Shown here one piece after another: positions 30,580-43,789 of a stretch of 64,000 nucleotides of DNA. Within the stretch, counting starts at the first letter, position 1, and every line of letters begins with the position of its first letter. The notes beneath the pieces were generated by a model. The model had not been told where the DNA came from and searched no databases. It saw only the letters and a list, made by a program, of their open reading frames with translations. Location of the stretch: positions 7,682,999-7,746,998 of the forward strand of contig NC_092565.1 in the NCBI RefSeq assembly GCF_037975245.1. The letters are read 5' to 3'. The DNA comes from Apostichopus japonicus. Taxonomy: Eukaryota; Echinodermata; Holothuroidea; Aspidochirotida; Stichopodidae. The position numbers and the translations under genes were made by a program.

Positions 30580-33500
30580 GAGTATCTATCCCCAAATATG
30601 CTAGAAAGTCAAAAAATGGTCACCCATGCTCAAACTTTAATAGGCGGCATATGCTTCCCACCGGCAAAGCATTTCATTCCACTGAGATAATTAATTGTCT
30701 AATTGAACACTCATCAGTGTATGCGGATAATTAGAAGAAATAGAATCTTCTAGGAAGTACTTTTGAAAGCTCTAAGCGATTTGTAATGCACTAAAATTTG
30801 AGGCCAATTCTGAAGACTTTAGTTGTTCACAATTAATAGGTAATTAACAGTTTCATTCATTCCACCAAATTTTATGTTTCACAAAGTAACTGTTTACTTT
30901 AATTTTGTTTGCCTACCTCACAAGTTTATTGCAAAAAACTGCTGTTATCATTTCTGATATCATTTTAATGGAAGAAAAATATAGCATTTTATATTTTTAT
31001 CAGTAATGATACCACATTTGATGCAGACTTCAGGAAATTAAATTGGAGAGTAGCCAAAATTACTCTTTTTTTATGTCTGAGAAACATTTTCCATTGTAAG
31101 ATTGATGTTGTAAGGTTTTTTGATGGTCTAGAAAGTTTTGAATCCAAGAACTATCCTTGACTTTATGGGACTGAACTCAATGGATGTATTGTATAATCTG
31201 TGTTGTAAAAAGGAGCAGACATTGTCCTTTTGCACTGTAAGATCATGGGATGGACTCCGTTCCATAATTTTTGCTTTCTTTTTCTTGTTGCAATGGCTAT
31301 ATGTGCAATACTGAGAACTGTTACAGTTAAATTATATGACTTCTAGGCTGAAACTAGGATATCTTGAATATCTTATAATCCCAGCTAGAGAATTTCCACT
31401 TGTTCTCTTTTACTAATTATAGCCTAGATTATCAGTATTAGTATAACCCCTAAGATGCATACTAGTACTAGTTATGACCTACTTCAAGCACATAATCTTC
31501 TGATTAAGGTTAAAAGCTGCCATGTCTTTGCCCTACCTTAGGAATATTAAGCATTTTGCCTCGTTTAGAGCTCTTTTTAAATAGAACTTCAATAGAAACT
31601 GTAATCTTTGACTTATCTTTCCACAATCTTTTCTTTCTCTTCCTCTTTTGTATTATTTGATCCCATTTTTTTTGGTTCTTTTTTGTTGTTGTGTGAAATG
31701 AGTTTAGTTTGACCTAATAATGCTCTCAGTGCATTGATGTTAGAAAGTACATAATAAATTCAGTACCATATCTTTAACGAGCCATTATATGGAAAATATA
31801 TTGGCAAATCTTATAGCTCCTTTCACTTTCATGTTAGTTTTTTATGATGCTTTTTAATTATCACAGTATTGAATCAAACTCGTAAAAGTTGTGGCACCCA
31901 AACCCATTAAAAAGGAAATGAAACGTTTATTCTTTATTCAGTTCGAGTGCAGGTATTGAAACAATAGCACAATTGATAGTTTGAAATACTCTTCAGGTGT
32001 TACTAAGCATTCTAGGAAATACTTCAAAGTTTAAATTAATCGAAAGAAGTTACTTGCATTGTCGGCAAGTCAAAGGCTATTCATGTGATATATTTGTCGA
32101 AACGAGTTCAAACTTTTGCTTTCGTATATATATATACCGTCACTACATGTATTAATGTTGTACTTTAACTGTATTTGATTTGATGATAAAATATTGAATC
32201 TGATGTGAAACATTTTTACTATCATTTAATAAGCTAATCCCTCTCCAATTTTAAAGACAATCAATATTGCCCACAATTTGTGACAAAGTTGACTAAGAAT
32301 GGTCATTTCAAGCTCAATTTTCAATATTTCACTCACAGTCTGGGAGCATATATTCCTTCACTAAAACATTTAATCAATGGTAATTATCCTTCTCAATGTC
32401 TGGGAATAATTTGAGGAGTAAGATGCACCACAAAATTATTTATGCAAACTAAATTTCAGCAATTTTTGTACATGTATATACTCAAGTGTTGGTACTGTAC
32501 ACTATTAATGACCTGACAAGAATGAGGCTTTGGTTCAATTTGCTAAGACAACCCTACACATACAGGGTGCCCTTATCATGTGTCACTTAAAAACTATCAT
32601 TTCTGCTATTTAAGAGACAAAATTTACATTCTTTGCGTGAGGAACATTTTCCATATGAGGTAAATGTTTCACCTCATGGTGTAGACCAATGACTTTGTGA
32701 TCACCATAAAAGCATGCATATTAGTGAATGCAAACAAGAAGGCAATTGAGGGCTTCGGGTGGTACTGCTGAATATATAAAGCTGATGTACTTGTGGTCAA
32801 CATTTTGTAATTTTCTACCTTTATGAAAAAGTGACTCAGTAACAAAAGGATGAGAAAAAATGGAAAAATTAATTATTTCCTCATTAAATATCAATTGATG
32901 ACAAAATTCCAGGAGCTATGTACCTCAATTTGATACATCTACAATCTTATTTGGAGAAATACTGCATATTTTTGGTAAAATTGACGACCAAACTCATAAA
33001 GTTGCATTAAGGTAAAAGATTTAAAGTGAATTATTAAAACCGATATTATATTTTTATGAGATCAAATATCTGTGTTCAAATTCACAATTGGTTTATAATT
33101 ACTACACTTTGATTTTGAAACCTTAATGCATTCTTTCCTCTAACCCCCTGTATTGCATTTATGTAACAGCTTAATTGTTTCAAAACACTATTAATACAGT
33201 ACTCTCTTGTAGGAAGAATTGTGACCCCGTTCTTAAACTATATTTATTACCAGCCTTTTCTTTGAACTTAGGTTTCTGCTGTCAACTTCTTTGTGAAGCC
33301 TGAATTTTATTTGTCGCTGTTAATTTAAAACTTTTCAATCACATTTTTAAGGTATTATTTGCATATATCTTTTGAATAATTGTTTGTAATAGTCACTGCT
33401 GCTTTAATTGGGTTGAAATTAGTATAGCCCCACCACAAAAGTGCTTCCTTAGAGCCCTTCCCTTTGTTTGCCAAAAGGAAAAATTATGGAGTCACACTTA
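30580..33500. other. Non-coding stretch, no gene seen
   Basis: AT-rich, no ORF with splice or domain support. Consistent with intron of the unidentified minus-strand gene. Confidence 0.5.
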
Positions 33501-33501
33501 C

Positions 33502-33722
33502 CGACCTTTCAAACTTAATTGTGAGTTGGCAATGACTACAAAGTGGATCGCAAAGTCTGTAAGTAGTACTACATTGTTAGATTCGTCCAACACAGCAATG
33601 TACAATAACGCTGTACTCAAAGCCGAAGACTTTGTTGACCAGTACAAGTCCTTTACTACCCAGCGATGGCTTGACAGTAATATCTCAGAAAGGTTGCTAA
33701 TACTAAAATCATAGGGTCGGCA
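33502..33722 (-). CDS. Candidate internal exon of an unidentified minus-strand gene
   Basis: 221 nt with acceptor GACAAACAG| and strong donor CG|GTAAGTGTG on the minus strand, open for 73 codons in one frame (phase 0 in, phase 2 out). It includes SSHRWVVKDLYWSTKSSALS and LLYIAVLDESNNVVLL, alternating hydrophobic strands suggestive of a beta-rich fold such as a propeller blade. The GC content rises against AT-rich flanks. Direct joining to the exon at 23341-23465 is in phase. The 60-codon plus-strand ORF here (33532-33714) is probably its shadow. Product unknown; upstream exons were not found with confidence. Confidence 0.55.
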
Positions 33723-33884
33723 CTGTTTGTCAATGTTAGAAAAAACATTTAATAGTTAGAATAAAATTATCAAAAGAACATTAAAATTGTAATTTATTAA
33801 ATTAGTTAAAGTTGATAATAGTATGTATTTAACATGTCTTTGAATGTTAAAATATGTTGTGTTTTATACAGAAATTGTTAATCC

Positions 33885-34543
33885 CAGGGGCGTAGCCAGT
33901 ATGTAGCACTGTAGGCCCGGGCTTACACTTTTTTTGGCCAAGTTATCCTTTCTTTAAAAACACCCATAATTCAAATCCATAAGCTTGCTGGAGGAGTTTT
34001 AGAGTCTAGACAGGAAAAACTATTGAAATGAACGTAGCAAGAATATGGCTAAATTAGGTGACCTATTCTTCTGTCATCTAGGCTGTCATTTCTATCGTGT
34101 GCCGTTTCAATCAACACTCTACCTGCCGAAAAAGACTAAGATCCGATCTTGTCAGTTTTTTAACATCTAGTTAAGTACCTGTTTATGCAGATAATATTTC
34201 AATTGAGAAACATTCCACAGTCAAATAATCTTATCGTTGATTAACAGACTTTATAGAGCTGCAGCACTTTGTTGCCTGTTGTTACTGGCTTACTCTGTAC
34301 ATGTACCTTGCTAATTTTAAATACATTATGTAGTATTGAATTACGTACTATTTTAACTTGTTTGTTTTTTTGGTTTAAAAGTGATATTGAATGAGGTGTC
34401 TCAAGTTACCAAGAGGCCAGGGAACCAGAATGAACACTCAGGAAGGGCCGTTTCCGGCCATCTGGGGGGTTTGTAAAAACCAAAAATGGTGCTCCGCTCA
34501 GATAGTCGTGCCTTCAACTTTGAAAATCCTGGCTACGCCCGTG
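33885..34543. mobile_element. Non-autonomous DNA transposon with CAGGGGCGTAGCCAG ends and 5-bp target duplication
   Basis: The left end CAGGGGCGTAGCCAG and right end CTGGCTACGCCCGTG are inverted with one mismatch in 15. AATCC flanks both sides (33880-33884 and 34544-34548). The right half (34393-34543) is the module shared with 53812-53975, 54640-54808 and 55500-55657. The CAG start resembles hAT ends, but hAT elements usually give 8-bp duplications; the same 5-bp size is seen for the element at 53238-55657. Confidence 0.85.
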
Positions 34544-34549
34544 AATCCC

Positions 34550-35420
34550 CCTACACAATAGTACAAGGTTTAAGATATTCCATAATGTTGATAGGGGTAA
34601 CGTAGGTTTGGCTTTAAATTGAAACAAAAAGTACCTTTCGGGAAACATTTCATACTGTAGTTTTGATACCTTGAAGTCATTCTCAGGCTTATTTCATATT
34701 ATGATAATTCCAAACTTTATTTTCAGTTCGAGATGACAGAGTACTCAAATGTGATGTATTCATGTCAAATTTTGATAAATCTGCATCTTGTCTTTTTATA
34801 TTTATATGTTTTAGAGTATAAATGCTGAGTGCCTCTTTGTGACCAGAAGCTGGATTTTGCCCTTATAGATAGCCCTGGTTAGAGAGGAAACTGTACTAAG
34901 ATGAAACATAATTTTTTTGTGCAATGGAAGAATAAAAATGAATATTTCAAAAAGTGATATTCTACAGATACAGAAAAGTCAAACCTGTGGTTAGTATGAT
35001 ACTGTACAGTAGTCGTCTGTTATTAAATGAGAAAATATTCTTTCAAAGAAAAAATGGTGACACTGGCTGTTCTGCTTTTACTCTGTGCTATAAAGGACAA
35101 TGATATGATTTTGTCAAAGTTCTGCTAAATCACCATGAAACGCCCCCCTCCCCCATCCCCTACCCAGAAGAAAAGTCACATTTTAGAAGTTATTGGAGAT
35201 TAACATGGCAATTAAATATACCCTACTAATTTGAGATTTTTCAGAAAATTTTTTAAATGAGGAGATGTAATAAGTTGTCATTTCAGCATATTTTAGAAAA
35301 CTGTTAAATTACAAGCTTGAAAAGAAGTCAATATTTTACCAATTTGCATAAATTTGTTGAAATGACAACAAGTTACAATATACTCAACTAGACATAATAA
35401 ATGGAGAGTGAGTCAAGTTG
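34550..35420. other. Non-coding stretch, no gene seen
   Basis: AT-rich. Short pyrimidine run near 35142-35165. No supported coding sequence. Confidence 0.5.
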
Positions 35421-35424
35421 GTTG

Positions 35425-35820
35425 GATGATAAAAATAAAAAAAAAGTTGAAGGTTTACAGTCTTGTATGAGGCTAATGCCTCCTCACACGACTTTACAAC
35501 TTAACCCCTGGTCATTGGTAACTTGTCACACCCACACACCAAAGTGTGCACAATTCAATCAATCTCTCCTGGGGCACCACAGTGCACCACAACCACGTGT
35601 CCCCCGGGGGACTTCCCATAGGGTGCAGCCACAAACCGGCGCACGCAACTATATTTAAAAGTTACCTCGCAGGTCCCCATTTATACACCTGGGTGAAGAG
35701 AGGCAATGGAGATAAAGCGCCTTGCCCAAGGACACAACGTAATGATCTGGCCAGGGCTCGAACCTGTAATCCTTAGATCACAAGTCCACTGCCTTAACCA
35801 CTTGACCACAACGCCCTCAC
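35425..35820 (-). repeat. tRNA-derived SINE, well preserved (minus orientation)
   Basis: On the minus strand the head near 35815 reads GGGCGTTGTGGTCAAGTGG, with A box TGGTCAAGTGG. B box GGTTCGAGCCC lies near 35755-35765, giving RNA polymerase III promoter spacing like a tRNA-Ser/Leu type. The core TTGTGTCCTTGGGCAAGGCG and a tail with 'CATTAGCCTCATACAAGAC' follow, ending near an A/T-rich tract at 35430-35450. Such cores are widespread in deuterostome SINEs (established knowledge). Chance ORFs run across it. Confidence 0.85.
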
Positions 35821-35829
35821 CAGGAGTGG

Positions 35830-38800
35830 AGCCTGCGGCTTAATTTGACTCAACACGGGGAAACCTACCCGGCCTGGACACAGTGAGGATTGACAGATTG
35901 AGAGCTCTTTCTTGATTTTGTGGATGATACCTGTCACTGTAAAAGGTCGATGCTCAAAGCTTACCGATGTAATAAGAAGAGTGTTACGGTTGTGAGGAGG
36001 CAAGTAAGCTGGTCATCAGTAAGAATCCAAAGCAGGTAATTTCTTATAGGAAGATGGCGGTGAGAGAGATTTTTTCCCAACTCATTTTCACTTCAAATCT
36101 TCAAAAATATACTCCATATATTTCATGAAAGAAAATATTTCAAAAACGATCGTTTTCTTGCTTCCTTGGAACTGGAAATGCTATCATCTTTGTAGTGTAA
36201 TATAATAGTAAAATAAAACTTTATTATTTAGTTATCTGTAGCAGAAATCAATTCAAAATCATAAAAAACTTGTTTAAAACTTGAGACTGAGAATTTATCT
36301 TTTTTTTTTTAAAGGGCCAAATAGTTATTGCTTCTAGGATAGTATTCTAACCATCTAATCTTAGGAATCTCCCTGGAAATGCCCCCAAGGTCTATCTGGC
36401 TTGAGCTCTATAGGTGTCCAAAATGTCTCTATATATACTGGAACTTACATGTTGACATTTCCAAATTATGGGTTTTATGTAAATTCTTCAAATGATGGTA
36501 TATGTTGCATATGATGGGATTTTCCCCTGCTATCCCTCTTAAAGCAAATACATAATTTCTTTGCACCACATGTAACTATTTTCCGTTTTAAAAACCATCT
36601 GAATTATCTGCACTTATATTGAACAGATTTATGAAATAGACATTTGGAGACTAAATTTTTTGTTTGTACATCCTGGGAAAAAAATGTATGTAACATTTTG
36701 TTTGTATTATGAAAGGACAGTGTACCCCCCAAAAAAAATTAGATGTGCATTGATTCATAAGCATTCAAAGCATTCCCTATGAATCAATATGATATCATAG
36801 TGTTAAACTGTGCTAGTTCCTTCTGCATAAAAAATCATGTACAAACATTAAGATTTGGCTTTTATAGAACTTTTTGTTATTCTGACCAAGCCATGCATGT
36901 GATCATATAGTCAGGCATTCTGGAATTTTAGTTCTCAATCTAACATGATACATTTAACTGAAAGTAACAAATGGGATTAATTACTTTTACTTTTGAAATA
37001 TTATTTAGCTGGGCAAAGCTGCACAAGTCAGACTTCTGAGTCAACCACTCATGCAACCCATCTGGCATCTGTATGTATACTTTGTCACCTGGCCTGTTCG
37101 TATGCTTGTGTGTTTCATTTCTGTAACTTTGAAAGATTCTGGTGGCAACACTTAAATAATAGATTATGTTTTCAGATAAGTTTGTGTACTATTTATGATG
37201 GAGTATGATATAACCAGATGGTCAGAAGTTCCACACTATATGCAGTGTTATGGTTGATGTCCCATTTGGCTTTCCATAGTAAACAAACAAAATACCTGAC
37301 GAAATCAATCATCTCTTGCAGCTAGCACTGACAGGTTCTCCACGATCGCATTCTTATTATGATTTGGGACTATTTTGCACAGATTTTTTCTATCACTTTC
37401 TCCGAAGAATATTTATAAGCAAATTAGAATTATGATACATATAACATTGAAAAAGACTCTCATGATGGAATGTCGAATGGTGGGGACTTCAAAATGCTAA
37501 AGAATTAGTTATGGTCAGTGTTTTAGACAGCAGTTGTGACATTTTGCCAGATCACTTTGATTAAACATGGTATACCATTTATACACAAGTGTAAAGGGAG
37601 AGGCAGGATATATTTGGAAGGAACCCAGGCATTTTAATTAAGGCCTGTGTAAGCATATTTCACTATTGACATTACTGTAACATTTTTATTGAAGGGATAT
37701 ATTCCAGTGGTTGAAGTTTATGGCTGGTAAAAGAATGCCGGTGATTGATGCATTTTAGATCAAAATGGCATCCTCAAAGCATTTTCTACTGCCAAACATA
37801 TGACTTTGTTTTCAAATTTTGTTGTATTATGTGAATGTATATTTGGCAACAACAAAATGAATGAAGTCATCACCAGAATTCACCCGGACAAAAATGTTTC
37901 CGTTTTTCTCTATAAATATTTATAACACTTGTTCACAGAGGAAAATAGTATTTGTACCAAATAAAGGAGCATTTGAATGAAATTCTAAATAGACCTACAG
38001 GCAACCTTGATAGCTAAGCAAATATTCCAAATGTATCCTGTTTCAAGGATATAAATTAACAGAATGATTATAAAAAGAAAGTCTTTTGAAGACATTTGCC
38101 TTAGAATTCACATATATCACCTACCGTGATCCATTCCAGGGAAGAATCAAGGGTTTAACCACTCAAACTTAGGTTACATTCAACCAACCATTATCTGAAT
38201 TTAGGGATAAGATATTAAATATGGGATATGCACCTGTGATGTGAAATATATTTTATTTTCCATATAAGTGTTCCAGTGCCTGAGCTAATGGAACATTCCT
38301 TTGATATATTCCTTTAAGTAAGTGTCCAATGTAAGCTCCATGTATTATTAAGTTCCTCATAGTGTAATTTAACTGGTAATCACTGAATATTCATTGATAG
38401 TATGTAATGTAAATGGTAATCACTACATATTCATGATAGTGCATACAACTCTGCCAACTTATTTTTTCCTTCCCCTTTAAATATAAACAGTCTACAATAG
38501 CTTTCTTCTTATAAGCCGCAGCCAACACAGCATATGTGCTGATATGTCACTTGAAAGGTAAAATACTTTGTCAAAGGTTTATGAAGCAGTCAACTGAACC
38601 ATCATCATTGATAATACTAATGCTCAAATGGTGAAGGATGCCCTCACAACAACGCTTACGAATAAGTTAAATGTAAAACGTATTCCGTTCAGGAATTATC
38701 TCAGTTCACTAAATATGTTCTTTCATACGTAGTCTAAAGTAATACGTTATCTAAAGTCGGAAGACTTTAGCAAGTCTGGAATATGAAATTGTCTACAGCT

Positions 38801-40760
38801 ACTTATTATATGCTTTATAATTGTTCATGAACTTTATTATCTATTTAAAAAAAAAAATCTGTAACCTAAGGATGAATTTTTGCAAGTTTTTGCAGTTTTT
38901 AGCATTTATAAAGCTTAATTTATACTGAGTTTATTGCCAATAACAAAGCTGTTTCACCTTCCGATGGCACACTGAGATCACAGTTGTTGGGTTATGATGT
39001 AAACACATCCATACCCTTTTCAAGAAATGTTGTAAGCTGAATTTGGATTTAGTTTCAATATGTCAGTGTTTTTGCTTCCATTAAAGTTCTAGTCAACATC
39101 TTTCTTACATTTATTAATTTATTTATTTGCTTCTTGATGGATTGATCGATAGATGTTTGTTATTTCTTCTTTTCATTTATTACCTTGTCTCTTTGGAAAA
39201 GGTTCCTGCTAACCTTGATCTCCCTAGGATAATTTTACTCCCTAGTTTAATCGGCAGTTACCATCCTCAATTGGTCCCCAGATTTATTACAGAGCAGTGC
39301 TATTTTTGACATTAATATTCATCTATCCCGAGGGAAATGTCCATCATAAAGCTACATTGCACTTCATAATACACATTCATACATCATAGTCGTTAACATC
39401 TTTTTGCAAAACCATACAAATTTTGCACATAAACTTAACAATTATTGATATACGGTAGGTTTTATTTCATACTATTTCTCTTTACTACATTGATGTAAAC
39501 TTCCTGCATGATATGAAATTCGGGTACACATTACACATACAAGGAAATAACCTCAGAAAATATTGGGAATATTATGCATCATGATAGCAATTCAGACTAA
39601 CACTTGTATGACAATCTTCCATTACAAATGTTAGATAAATTTTTTTTGTGCGGGGGTCTATCTCATAAATTTATATTCAAGTAATTTGAAAATGTCAGCG
39701 ATCTGAATTGAAGAGCTTTACTATATACATATATTTATATGTAAAGCTAAAACAACATGGTATTAATGGTATAAATGCTTTACTATAAGGTTTAATGACT
39801 AGTTTGACAAACATTTCATTGATTTATGCAGAAGAGCAGGGTACGTTATATCAACACAATCCAAAGTTGCTTGCATGGTGGACACATGGAAATTAACGTA
39901 TGAAACTAAACCAAATGTGTATGAGTGTATTTATGAAACGTCAATGAAAGGCTGACAGTCCCTCCCAGCCATGCATTATATTTACCCGTATCATGTTAAA
40001 AAAACTTAAGAACGATTGAGGACGTAGTTCATTCCCGTTGTCCCTATGAAAATGTGCATTTTAAGTAGCGAAGATCTATAACAGTATTAAACAGACATCT
40101 AATATAATTATTAATCATACTTAATTATAATTTATAGTGTATTAATTCTCTAAAATTTAGTAGTGAGAAAAGTTTGGATTTTCTGATGGTTCCAGCTTGA
40201 AATTTGAGCATGGTTATTGCATTGTTCATGCAGCTGAGACAATGTGTGAATAAATAGTACGGATATTACTTAATACTTCAATCTGTTTCTGAGTTTGCAA
40301 TTGTTTTGAGAAAAAATGCTAATTGAAATTCCCCAGAGGTATCAAGTACATGCTTAAGTAAACGCCTTTGCAATCTTCTTCTTCTTTCACATACATCTTT
40401 CAAGTGGATGATGTTTTGCTTCTAGCCATATTTTCCCTTTCACTTTCACAAGAATGGGGCAAAAAGGAAAGTAGATTATATTAACGGATCCCAATTCATT
40501 CTACATCCTTCTTGGGTAAAAGAAATATCATTTTATGGAGCAGAAATGTGTGTTTACATTCACTTTGTTATATTGATACAATTTTAATGAAGTTTACAGG
40601 ATGTGGTAGAAGAAATATGTGTCTGTCATTGTCATATTATTCAGTATGTTGTTTCCATTTTCACTTTTGAAATCTTTACATGACTCTTTGACCAGCTAAA
40701 TTGACAGTGATTGAAGATAATGACTAATATTCTCAGTGATAGGGAACCAGTACATTTATT
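35830..40760. other. Non-coding stretch, no gene seen
   Basis: Long AT-rich interval. A 62-bp segment at 37009-37070 has plus-strand splice-like ends but weak coding signs (see rejected items). No repeats of clear family identified. Confidence 0.5.
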
Positions 40761-40762
40761 CG

Positions 40763-40800
40763 CTCCTCGCTTACCTGTCTCCTTACAACCATTTGTGCAG
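40763..40800. repeat. Dispersed repeat end, copy 1 (CTCCTCGCTTACCTGTCTC)
   Basis: Nineteen bases shared exactly with 43512-43530 and with one mismatch at 60111-60129. Similarity beyond the 19 bases is weak in this copy. Confidence 0.6.
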
Positions 40801-41584
40801 TTTCGCCGTACAAGACAAAAAATGCTTCAAAACTACACAATTATGTTCGTAAAACAATACCTTGACTTGAAACTTTGAAAATATATATGTCAAGAGATCT
40901 TGAGATTCTTGAATAATTACAAATGAAATTGTGTGTACTACAATTAGTGATCAACGCATAGAATCGTTATGATCTGCAGTCAAAGAGTGCACAGCGTGTC
41001 AGGTCTCACGGAACTAGATAGGACCGATATGACAGCGCCCTCAGTTAATTTTGGTCCTAGCTGGAACTCAGCCCTATTGCAGATCTTCATACTAAACAGA
41101 GGTGTTAAATACGTGATAGATTTTTCAAGTGAATCCTTAAATGCAGTTATCAACAACCTGAAAATGTGTTATCGATTTTGAGTTTTATTTTGCCGCTATA
41201 AATATGAATGGGGTCATTACATCCAGCAAGGCATGTGAGTTTTATGTCAGTACATATATTACAAGGTACAACAGACATGATTGAAACTTCAAACTTAATA
41301 TGTACACAGGGACTTCCAACAATGAGCCAATCCAATCTTGCAGATCACATGCTGATCTGACAGAGTAGAACCACTTCTCTTACTATAATATTGCTATATA
41401 TATTCAAAAATAGATATATCCAAGATTACTCATGCAACAAAACATATTCATGAAGCAACTATGTTTTTACAAAGATGTTGCAAAATGCTTTGAATATATA
41501 GTGTACATACCTCCAGTTATTTGGTGACCAGTTGAGGGTGCAATGGCAGTGAGATACTGCTTGAAGTTGCATGGAGCATGGCAG

Positions 41585-41970
41585 ACCAATATTTGACTTT
41601 CTAGCACATTCGGGATCTTGATGAGGAAAAATACTTTGAGATTGGCAGTTAAATGCTTACTTAAATTGAAAATGGATGACCATTATTTCACTATCTAGCA
41701 TATTTGGGTTCTTGATGAGGAACAATGCTTTGAGGTTGGCTGTTAAATGCTTGCTTAAATTAAAAATGGGTGACCATTATTTGACTTTCTAGCATATTAG
41801 CAGTCAGTAATACTGATGACCTTTTCAGGAATGTTTAAAATGTAGACAATTACAGAGAGGAAAGAAACATTTGGGCTGACCAGTACTAGTAAAATGTCTA
41901 TTAAAATATTCACATGAATGACCATTATTTGAATTTCTAGCATTTACTTGGGATCAATGCTGATGACCTA
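41585..41970. repeat. ~94-bp tandem repeat with 'ACCATTATTTGACTTTCTAGCA' units
   Basis: Units start at 41585, 41679 and 41773 (period 94), and a diverged copy starts at 41921. Shared words include 'CTTGATGAGGAA', 'GGCAGTTAAATGCTTACTTA' and 'TCTAGCATATT'. Related fragments, 'GACCATATTTGAATATCTAG' (63890-63911) and 'CCAATGCTGATGACCTTT' (44878-44895), indicate a dispersed family. Confidence 0.8.
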
Positions 41971-43511
41971 TTATACCGTCAATTTAGCGACTGTTCTCTG
42001 CAGGCTGAAGAAATGCAATGGACATGTTAGACTTTTCAGTCAGATAACAAAATTTTTACAAATTGAATTCCTTATCAGATAGTGTAAATTTACACTTTGT
42101 AGTTCTCCATGTACCGTGGCCAATATTGTTACCATGGTAATATTACGTATATATTTCTTTGTTAGAGTTGCTTTTGAATCTTGAACAGCATGTGGAGCTA
42201 CTTAAATAATGTATAAAGCACTTAGTGAAAACCTGGCACAAGTATTTCTAATTATTTTTCATCTTAGAATATTACTCAAACAGTTGTATTTCACAGACGA
42301 TAATATGTCAGTTCTGATAAAAAATTTATAGCAAAAAATCGGCAGTTCCTCCTGATTATATTCCAAAACAGGTCTTGGCGAGTTACAAACTCATCTCAGT
42401 AACTGATAACCTACGTAAAAGCAAGTGGTCAATCATGAATTATTAGAAACATGTTAGTACTTCTCAATGGTTAAATGATGAGTAACAAAGCTGCATTGTG
42501 GCCTTTTAATTGCCTCGATCCTCTGTAACTCCCTGTAATATTATTCTATATGTGTGATAACATTGTAGTATTTCAGATCAGATACTTTTAGAAATAAGTG
42601 CTTTGTTGTATAAATGTTTATATCCTTTTGATGAATGAATTTAAGTGAATGATTGTGGAATGTTTGGAGTTTGGAGAGAAAAAATGTGAGGGGCATTAAT
42701 TTCTCTTTTAAGAATTGCAATGTGTTTGAAATATATTTCACAAGGCCTCAAGCATCTGTGGAAAGTTTCTAAATTAACATTTTCTATACAGTAAATTCTA
42801 ATGGCAAAGAAATTATTAAAGGGATCTTTCTTTTTTTCTCAAATGTAGACAGTATCTGTTTGTCTGCTGTTAGTGTAAAATCCATGCATGTTACAAATTT
42901 CAGTGTTGATAAAGTATACACTGAGAGTTTCTGTGTCTACAGACACCCTCTTTATTGGATGAGGTGGGGCTGGTGGCCTGGTCCCATTTTTGTCATCTAA
43001 ATTGACGAAAGGGGAAAATAGCCCTTTCCATTTCCAAAGCAACATTTTCTAAGCTGTTCATATCTGAAACCATTCACCTCTTCCATAAATAATAACATAA
43101 ATGTTAATATCATGGTATGATAAGCAAACATTCCCAATTTATGTTTGATTCGTCCACTTGAAATATGTGTGTCATATTAATTATTGCCAATATTGAATGT
43201 TTCATAAACAAATTACATCTCTTGTCTTGAATTTACGTCATGCCTCTCTTACATAATGCATTCCCAGTTCAAGGAAACTTATGCATGGCTCCTGGTAAAT
43301 TTTAAAAGGTAAACGAAGAAATTCTTCTAACTTCAAAACCTTTCATATAGATAGTCTTAGAATGTTTAATCCTTGTAGATGAAATTTCCAGCCAGAAAGA
43401 CACATTATACACTATGGAATCGTAGATGAGGAAGGTCATTTGGGGTGCCAGTGCAAGAATGTTACCAATTGTTATATTTTTGTTTTGCTTGAAAATGTTC
43501 AATTTACTCTG

Positions 43512-43680
43512 CTCCTCGCTTACCTGTCTCGTGCCCTCTATGACTGGACCCCTTTGGGCCCTGCCCTCTCTTCTCATTCTATCACCCAAAGTGTTTAGAC
43601 AGTCCTTTTGGCCTTGGATTTCTTTTCGATTCAATTCTTTTGAAACTGTTTTTCAGGACCTTTTTCTTGTGTTGCAGAAG
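43512..43680. repeat. Dispersed repeat, copy 2
   Basis: Begins with the same CTCCTCGCTTACCTGTCTC word as 40763 and 60111, then 'gccctctatgac', which parallels 'gccctctgtgac' in the copy at 60111. More GC-rich than its surroundings. Long ORFs on both strands here are likely chance products of the repeat. Confidence 0.6.
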
Positions 43681-43789
43681 AGGGATTTATTGGTCATAGG
43701 TAGGTTACCATCCAATTGTAATATGTTTGGTTACAATGATAAGTACTATAATTTAATGTGTTATGATACACCAGCATATAAGATCTAGA

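Noticed and set aside
33532-33714. 60-codon plus-strand ORF starting MTTKWIAKS
   Set aside because: The minus strand of the same bases is open throughout and flanked by good splice sites, so the plus ORF is more likely the shadow; not excluded with certainty.
35401-35776. Two overlapping plus-strand ORFs of 76-85 codons
   Set aside because: They run through the minus-oriented tRNA-SINE.
37009-37070. 62-bp plus-strand segment with ATTTAG| and |GTATGT ends, open in one frame (LGKAAQVRLLSQ)
   Set aside because: No partner exons found on the plus strand and the length is short enough for chance; kept only as a note.
43302-43788. 110- and 120-codon ORFs overlapping on opposite strands
   Set aside because: They span a dispersed repeat copy (43512) and continue into AT-rich flank without domain features.
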